Shown: positions 17,746 through 25,951 of the stretch, in pieces
How positions within the stretch are numbered: the stretch's first letter is position 1
Layout: every line of letters starts with the position of its first letter
Assembly (NCBI RefSeq): GCF_040361215.1
Contig: NZ_APND01000001.1
Location: 124,001 to 188,000, forward strand
Origin: Salinisphaera dokdonensis
GTDB lineage: Bacteria > Pseudomonadota > Gammaproteobacteria > Nevskiales > Salinisphaeraceae
Direction of reading: 5' to 3'
DNA: 64,000 nucleotides
Notes under the pieces: model-generated
What the model saw: only the letters and a program-made list of their open reading frames with translations
Database searches by the model: none
What the model was told of the DNA's origin: nothing
Translations under genes and position numbers: made by a program

Positions 17746-19326
17746 CTATTCCCCTGCGGCGGCTAGCGGTCGCGACCCATCGGTCACTTCCGTATAGAGG
17801 TGTTCATAACGTTCGAGCATGAGACTCTCGGAATATTGAGCGTCCACGCGTGCGATTCCCACGGCTCGCGCCGATTCCCACGCCGGACGATCCATGAGCA
17901 GCTCCAGAATAGCGGCAGCCGTGGCGCCCGGATCGGCAATCGGCACAATCCGGCCGGCCGCATTTGCCGGGTCCGGCGGCGTAGTCAGCGACGTGAGATG
18001 CTCTTTGGCATGGCCGTGTACGATTTCGTAGCACGACCCGACGTCAGTACAGACCACGGGGATACCGGCCGCCATCGCTTCCAGTGCGACGAGGGGCTGG
18101 GCTTCGCTGATCGACGTAAGCGTTGCTACTCGGATCTGCGAAAGGACGTCCTCGGTTTTCTGGAAGCCGCGGAATTGCACAGTACCGTTCAAGTCCAGCT
18201 GCTCGGCCAGATCACGGCATTCCTGCGCATACTCGGGGTCTTCCGCTTCCGGCCCAACGATCCAGCCTTGTGCGCCCGGCAGGCGAGTCGCCACGATTCG
18301 CATCGCGCGAACAAATGTCTTGATCTCTTTAATCGGTGCGACACGCCCAATGAGCGCAATGACCGGCGCCGTATTGTCGAACGTTTGGTTGCGTAACGGG
18401 GCGAATCGATCCACTCGAATGCCGTTCGGGATGACGCGCGTGTGTTCGGCCGGCGCGCCGTCGATGATCTGGCGTTCGCGGTTGCCCTCGTAGAGCGTCG
18501 TGATCGGATTGGCCGCCGAATAGGTCAGGCGCCCAATACCGTCAAAGAACCGGATCCATAGGCGGCGGATATAACTGACGTCGTGGCGGAAACCGTGCGT
18601 GAGCACGTCGTCGTAGGTCTTGATCCACTCCGCCTCGGTCAGATCGATCTGACGTTCCTTGGTATATATGCCGTGTTCGGTGACTATAAACGGAATATCG
18701 TGGAGATGCCGCGCGAGCGCGCCGAGAAATCCGGCATAGCCCGTCGATATCGAATGCAGGCAGCGGCTCGGCGGCAGATTGCGGGCAATCTTCGCGAGTA
18801 GAAACAGCGGCGAGTGCATGTTCCGCACTGACCAGAAATAGTCGAGGAATGACGGATCCGTGCAGTACTTGCGGTAGTACTCGACGATCTGCTCCCAGGC
18901 CTGACGGCTGTAGAGGAAATCCTCGTGGGCAAGGTTGCCTTTCTTGCCCAACAGTTGAGCGACTTCGCACAGCTGCTTGTTCGGATCGGACGCGCCGGGC
19001 TCCTTGAAGTATTGATGCAACGAATCGCTGGCGGCAAACGCCTTGCGATTACCTTCGAACTGACGGGGCTCGTCGACGTTCTGGCCCGCATCCATCAGGT
19101 AATGACATTCAAGATGAACAACGTTGTCCGGCTTGTCGTAGAGGATGCCGTCGTAGGCGGATTCGCTACCGCCCATGAAGACAATCGCGAAACGCCGGTC
19201 GGGCATACCCCGAATCATTTGCTCTACCCAGCTGGCAACGCCGCCCCGCACCATCGGATACGTGCCTTCGAGCAATAACGTGACGTCCGCGGGCGTGTCA
19301 TTGGGTTTAAGCGTTGGCCACTTCAT
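17746..19326 (-). CDS. pelF: Pel polysaccharide glycosyltransferase PelF (GT4)
   Basis: A 526-residue protein started at the ATG at 19326, whose ATGA overlaps the pelE stop; the frame is open to 19443 but the added N-terminus is not family-like. It contains TLLLEGTYPMVRGGVASWVEQ near the start, a conserved PelF feature. The GT-B C-terminal half has IALIGRVAPIKEIKTFVRAM and VATLTSISEAQPLVALEAMAAG (the EX7E motif). PelF is the cytosolic polymerase using UDP-GalNAc and UDP-GlcNAc to extend Pel, and is activated when c-di-GMP binds PelD. Confidence 0.96.
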   Translation of the reverse strand: MKWPTLKPNDTPADVTLLLEGTYPMVRGGVASWVEQMIRGMPDRRFAIVFMGGSESAYDGILYDKPDNVVHLECHYLMDAGQNVDEPRQFEGNRKAFAASDSLHQYFKEPGASDPNKQLCEVAQLLGKKGNLAHEDFLYSRQAWEQIVEYYRKYCTDPSFLDYFWSVRNMHSPLFLLAKIARNLPPSRCLHSISTGYAGFLGALARHLHDIPFIVTEHGIYTKERQIDLTEAEWIKTYDDVLTHGFRHDVSYIRRLWIRFFDGIGRLTYSAANPITTLYEGNRERQIIDGAPAEHTRVIPNGIRVDRFAPLRNQTFDNTAPVIALIGRVAPIKEIKTFVRAMRIVATRLPGAQGWIVGPEAEDPEYAQECRDLAEQLDLNGTVQFRGFQKTEDVLSQIRVATLTSISEAQPLVALEAMAAGIPVVCTDVGSCYEIVHGHAKEHLTSLTTPPDPANAAGRIVPIADPGATAAAILELLMDRPAWESARAVGIARVDAQYSESLMLERYEHLYTEVTDGSRPLAAAGE

Positions 19327-20315
19327 AACCAGTACTCCATTACCGGCCGCATGACCGGATTGTTCGCCGCACGCGGGCTCATGCGCTTGAGCGCGGGCGC
19401 CACATCCTGGTAATCGCGACGACAGAAAGCGAGCTCCGCCCATCGCGGCGCTGCGTCGTCTGCGGACAAGCCCAGGCGTTCGGAATGCCGAAGCGCACTT
19501 TCGGCGTCGTCATAGTGACCGAGTTCGAGACATATTCGCGCACGTAACAGCCAGCGTTGGGCCGTCGCCTGTGCTTCGATGGCGGTATCAATGGCATCGC
19601 GGGCCTTGGTGAGCATCAGCTCTTCAACGCTGCCCTTGGCGAGCTGAAGATAGGAGAACTCCCAGAACAGCATGGCTCGCTCTTCGTGCAATTCACCGTC
19701 CTCGTCGCCGTTGGCGAGAATGGCGTCACGCACCGTGTTGAGCTGGCTCTCGAGGTCGCGCTCGATTGAGTTGAGCATCGCATAAGCAAGCAGACGGACT
19801 TCGTCAGCCGAGTCGCTCAACCCCGAACGCAGAATTGGTACCGCGTCTCGGCGCGGCAAATGACGGCACGCCAGGATTGCTTGCTGCCGCCGATTACGAT
19901 CGTCGAAATGCATGAGCACTGAAGCCAGGCCATCACGCATGAACACGTCGTTCGGGTTCACCGTCACGGGCTGAAAAGGCAAATCCGGAATCGCGAGAGT
20001 GTCCCATTCCTTGGGTTTTTCGCGATAGGCGAAGTACAAGCCGGGCAGCATACCCAGTACAAGCCCAAGGGCACCTAGCGCCGGCGCAAAGACGGTGGCC
20101 GTCGCGAGGAACGCAAAGCCGCCACCGACGGGTCGCCGGTAGTTCGGCGGCAGCGCGAGATAGACACCGACGATTAGAACCGCACAGCCAATCAAATGCA
20201 CGAACAGGATCGTGATCAGGCCCACCGGCTCGTGCCAGCCAGCAACAAAGACCCAGACCGCGAACAGTTCGATCAGCAGCCCTAGCGGGATGAAGATCAG
20301 GCTAAGCAGTCGCAT
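19323..20315 (-). CDS. pelE: Pel inner-membrane protein PelE
   Basis: A 330-residue protein with two N-terminal membrane helical hairpins (MRLLSLIFIPLGLLIELFAV and PPNYRRPVGGGFAFLATATV) followed by a cytosolic helical-repeat region of tetratricopeptide type (about residues 120-330, with AQRWLLRARICLELGHYDDA). PelE links PelD and PelF in the synthase complex. It overlaps pelD by 14 bases and pelF by 4, so translation is coupled. Length equals that of the characterised protein. Confidence 0.93.
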   Translation of the reverse strand: MRLLSLIFIPLGLLIELFAVWVFVAGWHEPVGLITILFVHLIGCAVLIVGVYLALPPNYRRPVGGGFAFLATATVFAPALGALGLVLGMLPGLYFAYREKPKEWDTLAIPDLPFQPVTVNPNDVFMRDGLASVLMHFDDRNRRQQAILACRHLPRRDAVPILRSGLSDSADEVRLLAYAMLNSIERDLESQLNTVRDAILANGDEDGELHEERAMLFWEFSYLQLAKGSVEELMLTKARDAIDTAIEAQATAQRWLLRARICLELGHYDDAESALRHSERLGLSADDAAPRWAELAFCRRDYQDVAPALKRMSPRAANNPVMRPVMEYWL

Positions 20316-21672
20316 GCTGTTCTGCCTGGCGACGAATACCTGCGAGCAGGTTACTCGCGGACTGCTTGCCGTTCACGTGGCGCTGGTGGAAGACGAGACC
20401 GCTGTCCGCAACGTCGACGCCGAAACGCTCGTTGAGCAGCATCGTCATACGTTCCCGATAGGCGCCGGCACCCCGCTCGGGCGTCAGCGGCATGAGGACA
20501 TAGATGATCTGGGTGTTGTCGCCCAAGTCCGTGGTCCATGCGAAATCGAGTGCGCGTAGTTGCTCATACACTAGATCGGTGAGGGCCTCGTTACTGATAT
20601 CTCGCACGTTTCCGGGAATTTCATACGCCATCAGCAGGGAGCTGAGTTTGTAGCGGGATGCGTACTGGGTCCATTGCTTGAGCCGTTTCTCGAACTGGAA
20701 CTTGGCGAGTTCCGCATCTGCAGGGGTACGAGCATATGCGTCGGTGATGATATCGCCGAGATTTCCGCCAAGCACTGACAGCAGATGAAGATTGCCGCGC
20801 TCGAACTCGACAAACGGCATTTCCGTAATCGCCACCAGCGCCCAGATACGATCGTTCACGTCGATCAAGGGGATTACGGCCAATAGCGATTGGCTACGGT
20901 TCTGCAGTCCCTCTTCCATCTCGCTACGCAAACTGATCATGCTGCGTTCCGCGAAAGAGGCCTTCACCATCGGGTGGTCGGCGATGTCGACATCCCTCGG
21001 ATAGCCACCGATGAAGGACGCAGGCTCATGCGCAACACGCTCCTTGTCGTCCACCGTGTAGAGCGCACACTGCTCGACCCGTCCTTCATGCGCTACGAAG
21101 CTCAACAGATCCGTAGCACGTTCGGTGAGGATATCGTCGCCGGGCTCGACAACGTCGAAACGCTCGGCCAAGGCCTGGAGGACGTCGCGCAGATTGTGCG
21201 GGTTGGCCGCCAAGCGCTCAGCCAGTTGATCGTGCGAAACACGCAACACATGGAAGTTGCGCACGAACTCTTCCAGTCGGGTGCCCTGATAGTCGTTGAT
21301 GATTTTCATCTGCGACAGCCTTCGCCGCCAGATATCGGTGAACTCGCCCGCGACCATGCCGGTAAGCAATACCCCGATCGCGTACTGAACCGGCAGATCC
21401 GCGGCCGCCCACCCGAAAGTAGGCGCGATCACCATGATCGCCACGGTAAGCAGCGCGGCCGCGAAGCCGAACAGGAAGCCGTAGCGCAACCCAGCCAAGA
21501 GCGGCGCAACGATCAGCCAGGAGAACGGGCTGTCGTAAAACAGCGGATCCTGCGGATGAAACAGCAAGCCGGCAGCGGGAACGAGAAGCGTGATCACGCC
21601 CGTTTCCAGCATGCGCACCCATACCGGCGGCACCTGGTAATTAACGTCTTCGATCTGGGTGATCATAGGCAA
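20302..21672 (-). CDS. pelD: c-di-GMP receptor PelD
   Basis: A 456-residue protein with four N-terminal membrane helices (residues about 20-115), a short coiled coil, a GAF domain (about 165-320) and a degenerate GGDEF domain. The catalytic motif is lost (DLGDNT in place of GGDEF), but an inhibitory-site-like RALD is present at R373-D376, with another arginine at R408. The 35-residue spacing matches the R367/D370/R402 c-di-GMP contacts I recall for P. aeruginosa PelD. Gln371 of that protein is Phe here. PelD makes Pel synthesis dependent on c-di-GMP. The preserved residues suggest this control is intact. Confidence 0.95.
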   Translation of the reverse strand: MPMITQIEDVNYQVPPVWVRMLETGVITLLVPAAGLLFHPQDPLFYDSPFSWLIVAPLLAGLRYGFLFGFAAALLTVAIMVIAPTFGWAAADLPVQYAIGVLLTGMVAGEFTDIWRRRLSQMKIINDYQGTRLEEFVRNFHVLRVSHDQLAERLAANPHNLRDVLQALAERFDVVEPGDDILTERATDLLSFVAHEGRVEQCALYTVDDKERVAHEPASFIGGYPRDVDIADHPMVKASFAERSMISLRSEMEEGLQNRSQSLLAVIPLIDVNDRIWALVAITEMPFVEFERGNLHLLSVLGGNLGDIITDAYARTPADAELAKFQFEKRLKQWTQYASRYKLSSLLMAYEIPGNVRDISNEALTDLVYEQLRALDFAWTTDLGDNTQIIYVLMPLTPERGAGAYRERMTMLLNERFGVDVADSGLVFHQRHVNGKQSASNLLAGIRRQAEQHATA

Positions 21673-21707
21673 CCTTTCGTACTTTACCGGCTAGATTCGG
21701 GGTCGAT

Positions 21708-22232
21708 TTAAAGCGGCATGTCGCCGACGAGACCACTCATCAGCTTCTGCGCGGTACCACTGACCGTGGCGTAGCCCCAGCCCGCCTTCGAGCCGGACGC
21801 ACTCCAAACCGTAGCGCCGGTATTGACGTCGATGACACGCAGGCTGATGCCCACGGCAGGCTCACCGTCGAGACCCGTCTTGTACTGCCATTCCTCGACC
21901 GCACCGGTCACGCCGTAGCGATAGCCCTGGTTGCGCGCCCAGCTGATGGCCTGATCCAACGCGGCTGCCTGATCGAACTCCGGCAGGCCACCGTTGTTGC
22001 TGCGCGGGGCGGCAGTCAGCTGGCTTACGCCCTGCTTGTGCAGCAAGGTCGTCAGGATCGCTTCTGCACGCTCGCCGGCCTGCGGCGTTTCGGCGTAGTT
22101 AGCGATCGGCAGCAGCGCCCAGCGCGCGGAAGCGTCGAGCTGCTGGCTGCGATGCACGTCGGTCACGGCGCAGCCGGACAGAAGAACGACGGCAAGCGTA
22201 AAGAAGCTTGCGATAAGAGTTGAGCGTTTCAT
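21708..22232 (-). CDS. pelC: Pel outer-membrane lipoprotein PelC
   Basis: A 174-residue lipoprotein started at the ATG at 22232 (MKRSTLIASFF), with lipobox LLSGC at about residue 19. An open frame continues upstream to 22301 into the end of pelB, but only the internal start gives a signal peptide. PelC forms a dodecameric ring on the periplasmic side of the outer membrane that guides the cationic polymer towards PelB. The C-terminal half has the strand pattern SLRVIDVNTGATVWSASGS. A GGGAG ribosome-binding site lies upstream at slightly long spacing. Confidence 0.92.
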   Translation of the reverse strand: MKRSTLIASFFTLAVVLLSGCAVTDVHRSQQLDASARWALLPIANYAETPQAGERAEAILTTLLHKQGVSQLTAAPRSNNGGLPEFDQAAALDQAISWARNQGYRYGVTGAVEEWQYKTGLDGEPAVGISLRVIDVNTGATVWSASGSKAGWGYATVSGTAQKLMSGLVGDMPL

Positions 22233-22300
22233 GGTGGTGTTTTCTCCCTGCCTGCGAGTGACGTTGTTGAGCATTGCTTGGTGTTGTCCCCGGGATCGCA

Positions 22301-25300
22301 TCAGCGCCCCAGGAAATATTGATATTTAAGTGAACCGCGGAACGAGTTGTCCTGAGTGGCGCTACCCGTCTGGTCCACGCCGAAATTCAGACTGAGTTCG
22401 TCGCTGCCCAGTACGCGACTACCGACCGCGAAATTGGCGCCTATACCGAACTCGTTGTCCGGCATTACGTACCCGGCATCAAGATCAAACCGGTAACGCG
22501 GCGACGCTACGACGGGATATTCCTCGCCCGGAATGCCGCGTGCGAATGACAGCCCTGCGCCCACGAAAGTGAATCGATTCGGCACGACGTCTTCAATATC
22601 GGCACCGACTGGCAGCCGGGCCGAGACATCCGTCGGCAAATCGTCTTCCAACGAGTTCTGCTGCGTGTTCGCAAAGGCGCGAACCTGAACCTGGTGTGTC
22701 GGCCCAACCATGAGCGAATGCGCGAACGACGCCTCGACGCTATAGCCGTCGGCGAGGTCGTTACGATCTTCGCGGGAATGGAACTGTGAATACGTGGCCG
22801 TCAGCGAAGCGCTGTCACGCGGGTTGAGAACCCAGTCCAGCGTGATCCCCAGGTCGTCACGCAGGCCAAGCGCACGCAGCTGGCCCGTCTCGTCCGGGAG
22901 TTCGTTGTAGTCGAGGAATACCGCCGCCGAAACGTTATCGGTCAGTTCCCAGTCCTGACGCAGACCGAACTGCGCGGTGTCTTCGGCGTCGGTGGACACG
23001 GCCCCGACGCGCACGGTGGTCATGCCGCGACGCTCGCGCCAGTTGAGCACGACGCTGGCGAAGCGCTCGTCCTCAAGACCATCGAGATCGACCAGATCGT
23101 TCGTTTCGGAAAGCTGGCGCGCGCCGAGTTCGACCCGGGTCGAAAGATTCTCGCCGCTCAAGCGCAAGAACACACTTTCCGAGGTGACATCGAGATCGCT
23201 GATGCTGCGTACGATCAACTCGGTGCCGAAGTTCTGCGGCATCTCGCGATAGAGCTCTGCCGCATAGCGCGGCACGATATCGACCCCTGTCACGTACGGT
23301 TCGCCCGGACGCTCGTGCTCCAGAGCTAGAACCAGCGCCCGTTCACGGTAGTCGAGCTGCCGCAACGCCGAGATGCGATCTGCAATACCGATATCGCCGC
23401 CCTGACGGGATCCGTCGAGAATACGCTGCATGGCGACTTGGTCGTTTGCCTGCAGGGCCACCGCCAGTTCTTGCCAATCTGCGGTCGCGACCCGACGTCG
23501 ATGCGCCTGCATCAGCCAGTAACGCGACTGCGCCGGCTCTTCCTGGCTCAGGTAGTAGCCAAACAGCATCTCGATATCCGTCGGCGTCAACGCCGCGCCG
23601 CGCCGGCCGCCCAGCGCTTCGGCTAGCCAGGCACGGCCATCCTCGACGCCGAGCATGTTGGCTTGCACGGACAGGATGCGCGCGTTCTGCTCGCGCTGAG
23701 TGCGGGTGAGCTTGCCCTGCGCCTGGAGTTGACGCATCAGACGCGGGCGCAGCTGCGTTACGGCATAGCCACGCATACGACGTGCGGAATCAAATCGGCG
23801 ACCGCGCTCGAGCGCGTCGGCATAGTCCAGCACCAGCAGGTAGTTGTCGGGATCGTTCTGAACGGCACGATCAAACCACGGCAAGGCGACACGCGTCTGA
23901 CCCAGCCTGCTGTAGGCCATCGCGAAGACCGGCCACTGACGCGGATCGTTTCTCGCATCGCTGGCCCAGACGCTTACGTAACGGGCCAGCTCGTCGTGGT
24001 GACCACTCTCGGCGAGGGTGTAGAGCAAGGCCGAGCGGGCCGCAATATCACCCGGAGAAATGGACAGCGCACGCAGATAGGCGACCCGTGCTTTTTCGAG
24101 ATCGCGCTGCTGGAACTGGTAATCACCGTAGAGCTGCCAGTAATCCGACGACTGGGCGAACAGTGCAGGCCGGGTCTCGGCCATGGCGATAAGCTCGCGC
24201 GTGATCTCGGTGCGCTGTTCACGCTGCGCTGCGCTCAGCATCAGCACGATCATGTCCGCATGCTGATTTTCTTGCCAGTCAGTACGCGCGACTTCCACCG
24301 CCATATCCATCCGGCCTGTGGATACCGCGGTCTGCGCCAGCCGCAGATAGCCGTTTTCATCGAGCTTGCGGTCGAGATAGAGCTGATAGTAGGCGTCGCG
24401 CGCAGCCGCCGGGTCGTTCTGGTTCCAGGCCAGCTCGCCCACCGTTTCCCAATAGAAGACTTCCTGCTCGGTACGCGTGCCTGGATTGTTGGGAAGCGAC
24501 AGCAGTACCGCAAGCGACTCATCCAAGCGCCAATCGCTCGCCAGCAGGCGCGCCCGAGCCTGAGACTCGTCCAAGTCACGGCCAAAGCGGTCAACGATAT
24601 CGCTCCAAGTGGCGAGCGAATCCGCCCGCTTACCACTCAATTCCTGAAGGCTCGCGAGACGCACCCACAGATCACGGTCTGCCGAGCCGCTACGCACCCA
24701 GTTCGACAGCAGCGCAATCGCGCGTTCCGGATCGCCTTCGCTATTGAGAATATCGACCAGCAGCTTGCGCTGACTGGTATTGAGCGGATGACGCGCCTGA
24801 ATACGATTCAAGGCGGCAAGCACCGCCGCGGTATCGTTGAGATCGGTGGCCAGATCGATGATCTGGTTGTCATAGGCGTCCGACGACGCCCCCCTGGCGA
24901 GGCGTTCGTAGTTCGCGAGCGCGGCCTGCGGCTGGCCGGCCCAGACCTGGACCTGGGCAAGCTGCGCACGCAGTTCGCCGTTATCCGGATTGCCTTCGAC
25001 AAGCGCAAGTAAGCCCTTCAATGCGGCATCGAGTTGGTTACGCGCCAACGCAATCTGCGCATCACGCTCGAGGCCGGCGTTGTCGTCGGGTCGTAGCTCG
25101 ACATAACGGCGCGACCACTGCTGCGCCTGGGCGAGTCTATTGTTGGCCAGCGCCATTTCGATGCCGATATCCAAGAACGTCGGATCCTGCGGATAGGCTT
25201 CGATGAAATCACCAGCCATCGCGAGGCTGCTGCCATCGCTGGTCTGCTGGGCCGCATCGAGCGCCGCGAGCGCCGCGTCACGACGCTGCGAGTCGCCGCC

Positions 25301-25951
25301 CGCGACCTTGAACGCCGACTGCCAGGCTTGAGCGGCACGATGCGGCTCGTCGGCCGCCAGCCACCAGCGACCGGCCTCGGCATACCATGCGTAGGCACGC
25401 CCTTCGTCCTGCGCGCCGAGACGCTCGTAGACAACCGAGGCATGTGCGGGCTCGCCCAGTTCCAGCCAACGTTTCGCCAAGGTTTCGAGCTGCTCGTTGC
25501 TCAGATCTTCTTCCTGCTCGATCTCGCCCATCTGCGCGATCAGTTCACCGCGGCGTTCCGCGCGGCGTGGATCGCCGGCTTCGAGCGCATTGAACGATTG
25601 CCAAGACAGCTGGGTGTAGAGCCACCGCGTATCGGCATCCCGGCTGCTCGAAAGCGGCGCCAGGACCTGCAGCGCCTTCGGAATATTCCCGGCGCTGGCA
25701 AGCTGGCGCGCCAGATTCAGCCGCAGCTGCCGGTCATCCGGATTGGCGCGGAGCAGCGCCTGCAGATAAGTGATCGAGACACTGGTCGGGTCGCCGCGCT
25801 CATGCGCGTTGTGGCCGAGGGTGAGAAAACGTCGCGCCGGGAACAGGAGCACGAGCGCAAACACCAGGACGCCAGTAATGATCAGGAGCGTGAGCGGTCG
25901 AACGAAACGTGCGCGTTCCTGCTCTTTTTGATCTTGCTTTTTCTCAGCCAC
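22301..25951 (-). CDS. pelB: Pel outer-membrane exporter PelB (TPR scaffold and beta-barrel)
   Basis: A 1216-residue protein. It begins with a charged cytosolic tail and one membrane helix (PLTLLIITGVLVFALVLLF, about 19-37). A very long array of tetratricopeptide repeats fills residues about 45-880. The C-terminal 300 residues form a beta-barrel with alternating strands and the ending FRGSLKYQYFLGR with an aromatic near the end. PelB is the Pel export pore, and its TPRs bind and activate PelA. It overlaps pelA by eight bases. Length is close to the 1193 residues of P. aeruginosa PelB. Confidence 0.95.
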   Translation of the reverse strand: MAEKKQDQKEQERARFVRPLTLLIITGVLVFALVLLFPARRFLTLGHNAHERGDPTSVSITYLQALLRANPDDRQLRLNLARQLASAGNIPKALQVLAPLSSSRDADTRWLYTQLSWQSFNALEAGDPRRAERRGELIAQMGEIEQEEDLSNEQLETLAKRWLELGEPAHASVVYERLGAQDEGRAYAWYAEAGRWWLAADEPHRAAQAWQSAFKVAGGDSQRRDAALAALDAAQQTSDGSSLAMAGDFIEAYPQDPTFLDIGIEMALANNRLAQAQQWSRRYVELRPDDNAGLERDAQIALARNQLDAALKGLLALVEGNPDNGELRAQLAQVQVWAGQPQAALANYERLARGASSDAYDNQIIDLATDLNDTAAVLAALNRIQARHPLNTSQRKLLVDILNSEGDPERAIALLSNWVRSGSADRDLWVRLASLQELSGKRADSLATWSDIVDRFGRDLDESQARARLLASDWRLDESLAVLLSLPNNPGTRTEQEVFYWETVGELAWNQNDPAAARDAYYQLYLDRKLDENGYLRLAQTAVSTGRMDMAVEVARTDWQENQHADMIVLMLSAAQREQRTEITRELIAMAETRPALFAQSSDYWQLYGDYQFQQRDLEKARVAYLRALSISPGDIAARSALLYTLAESGHHDELARYVSVWASDARNDPRQWPVFAMAYSRLGQTRVALPWFDRAVQNDPDNYLLVLDYADALERGRRFDSARRMRGYAVTQLRPRLMRQLQAQGKLTRTQREQNARILSVQANMLGVEDGRAWLAEALGGRRGAALTPTDIEMLFGYYLSQEEPAQSRYWLMQAHRRRVATADWQELAVALQANDQVAMQRILDGSRQGGDIGIADRISALRQLDYRERALVLALEHERPGEPYVTGVDIVPRYAAELYREMPQNFGTELIVRSISDLDVTSESVFLRLSGENLSTRVELGARQLSETNDLVDLDGLEDERFASVVLNWRERRGMTTVRVGAVSTDAEDTAQFGLRQDWELTDNVSAAVFLDYNELPDETGQLRALGLRDDLGITLDWVLNPRDSASLTATYSQFHSREDRNDLADGYSVEASFAHSLMVGPTHQVQVRAFANTQQNSLEDDLPTDVSARLPVGADIEDVVPNRFTFVGAGLSFARGIPGEEYPVVASPRYRFDLDAGYVMPDNEFGIGANFAVGSRVLGSDELSLNFGVDQTGSATQDNSFRGSLKYQYFLGR

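Noticed and set aside
23663..25012. A 449-codon plus-strand frame
   Set aside because: Antisense to the TPR region of pelB, with no recognisable family content.
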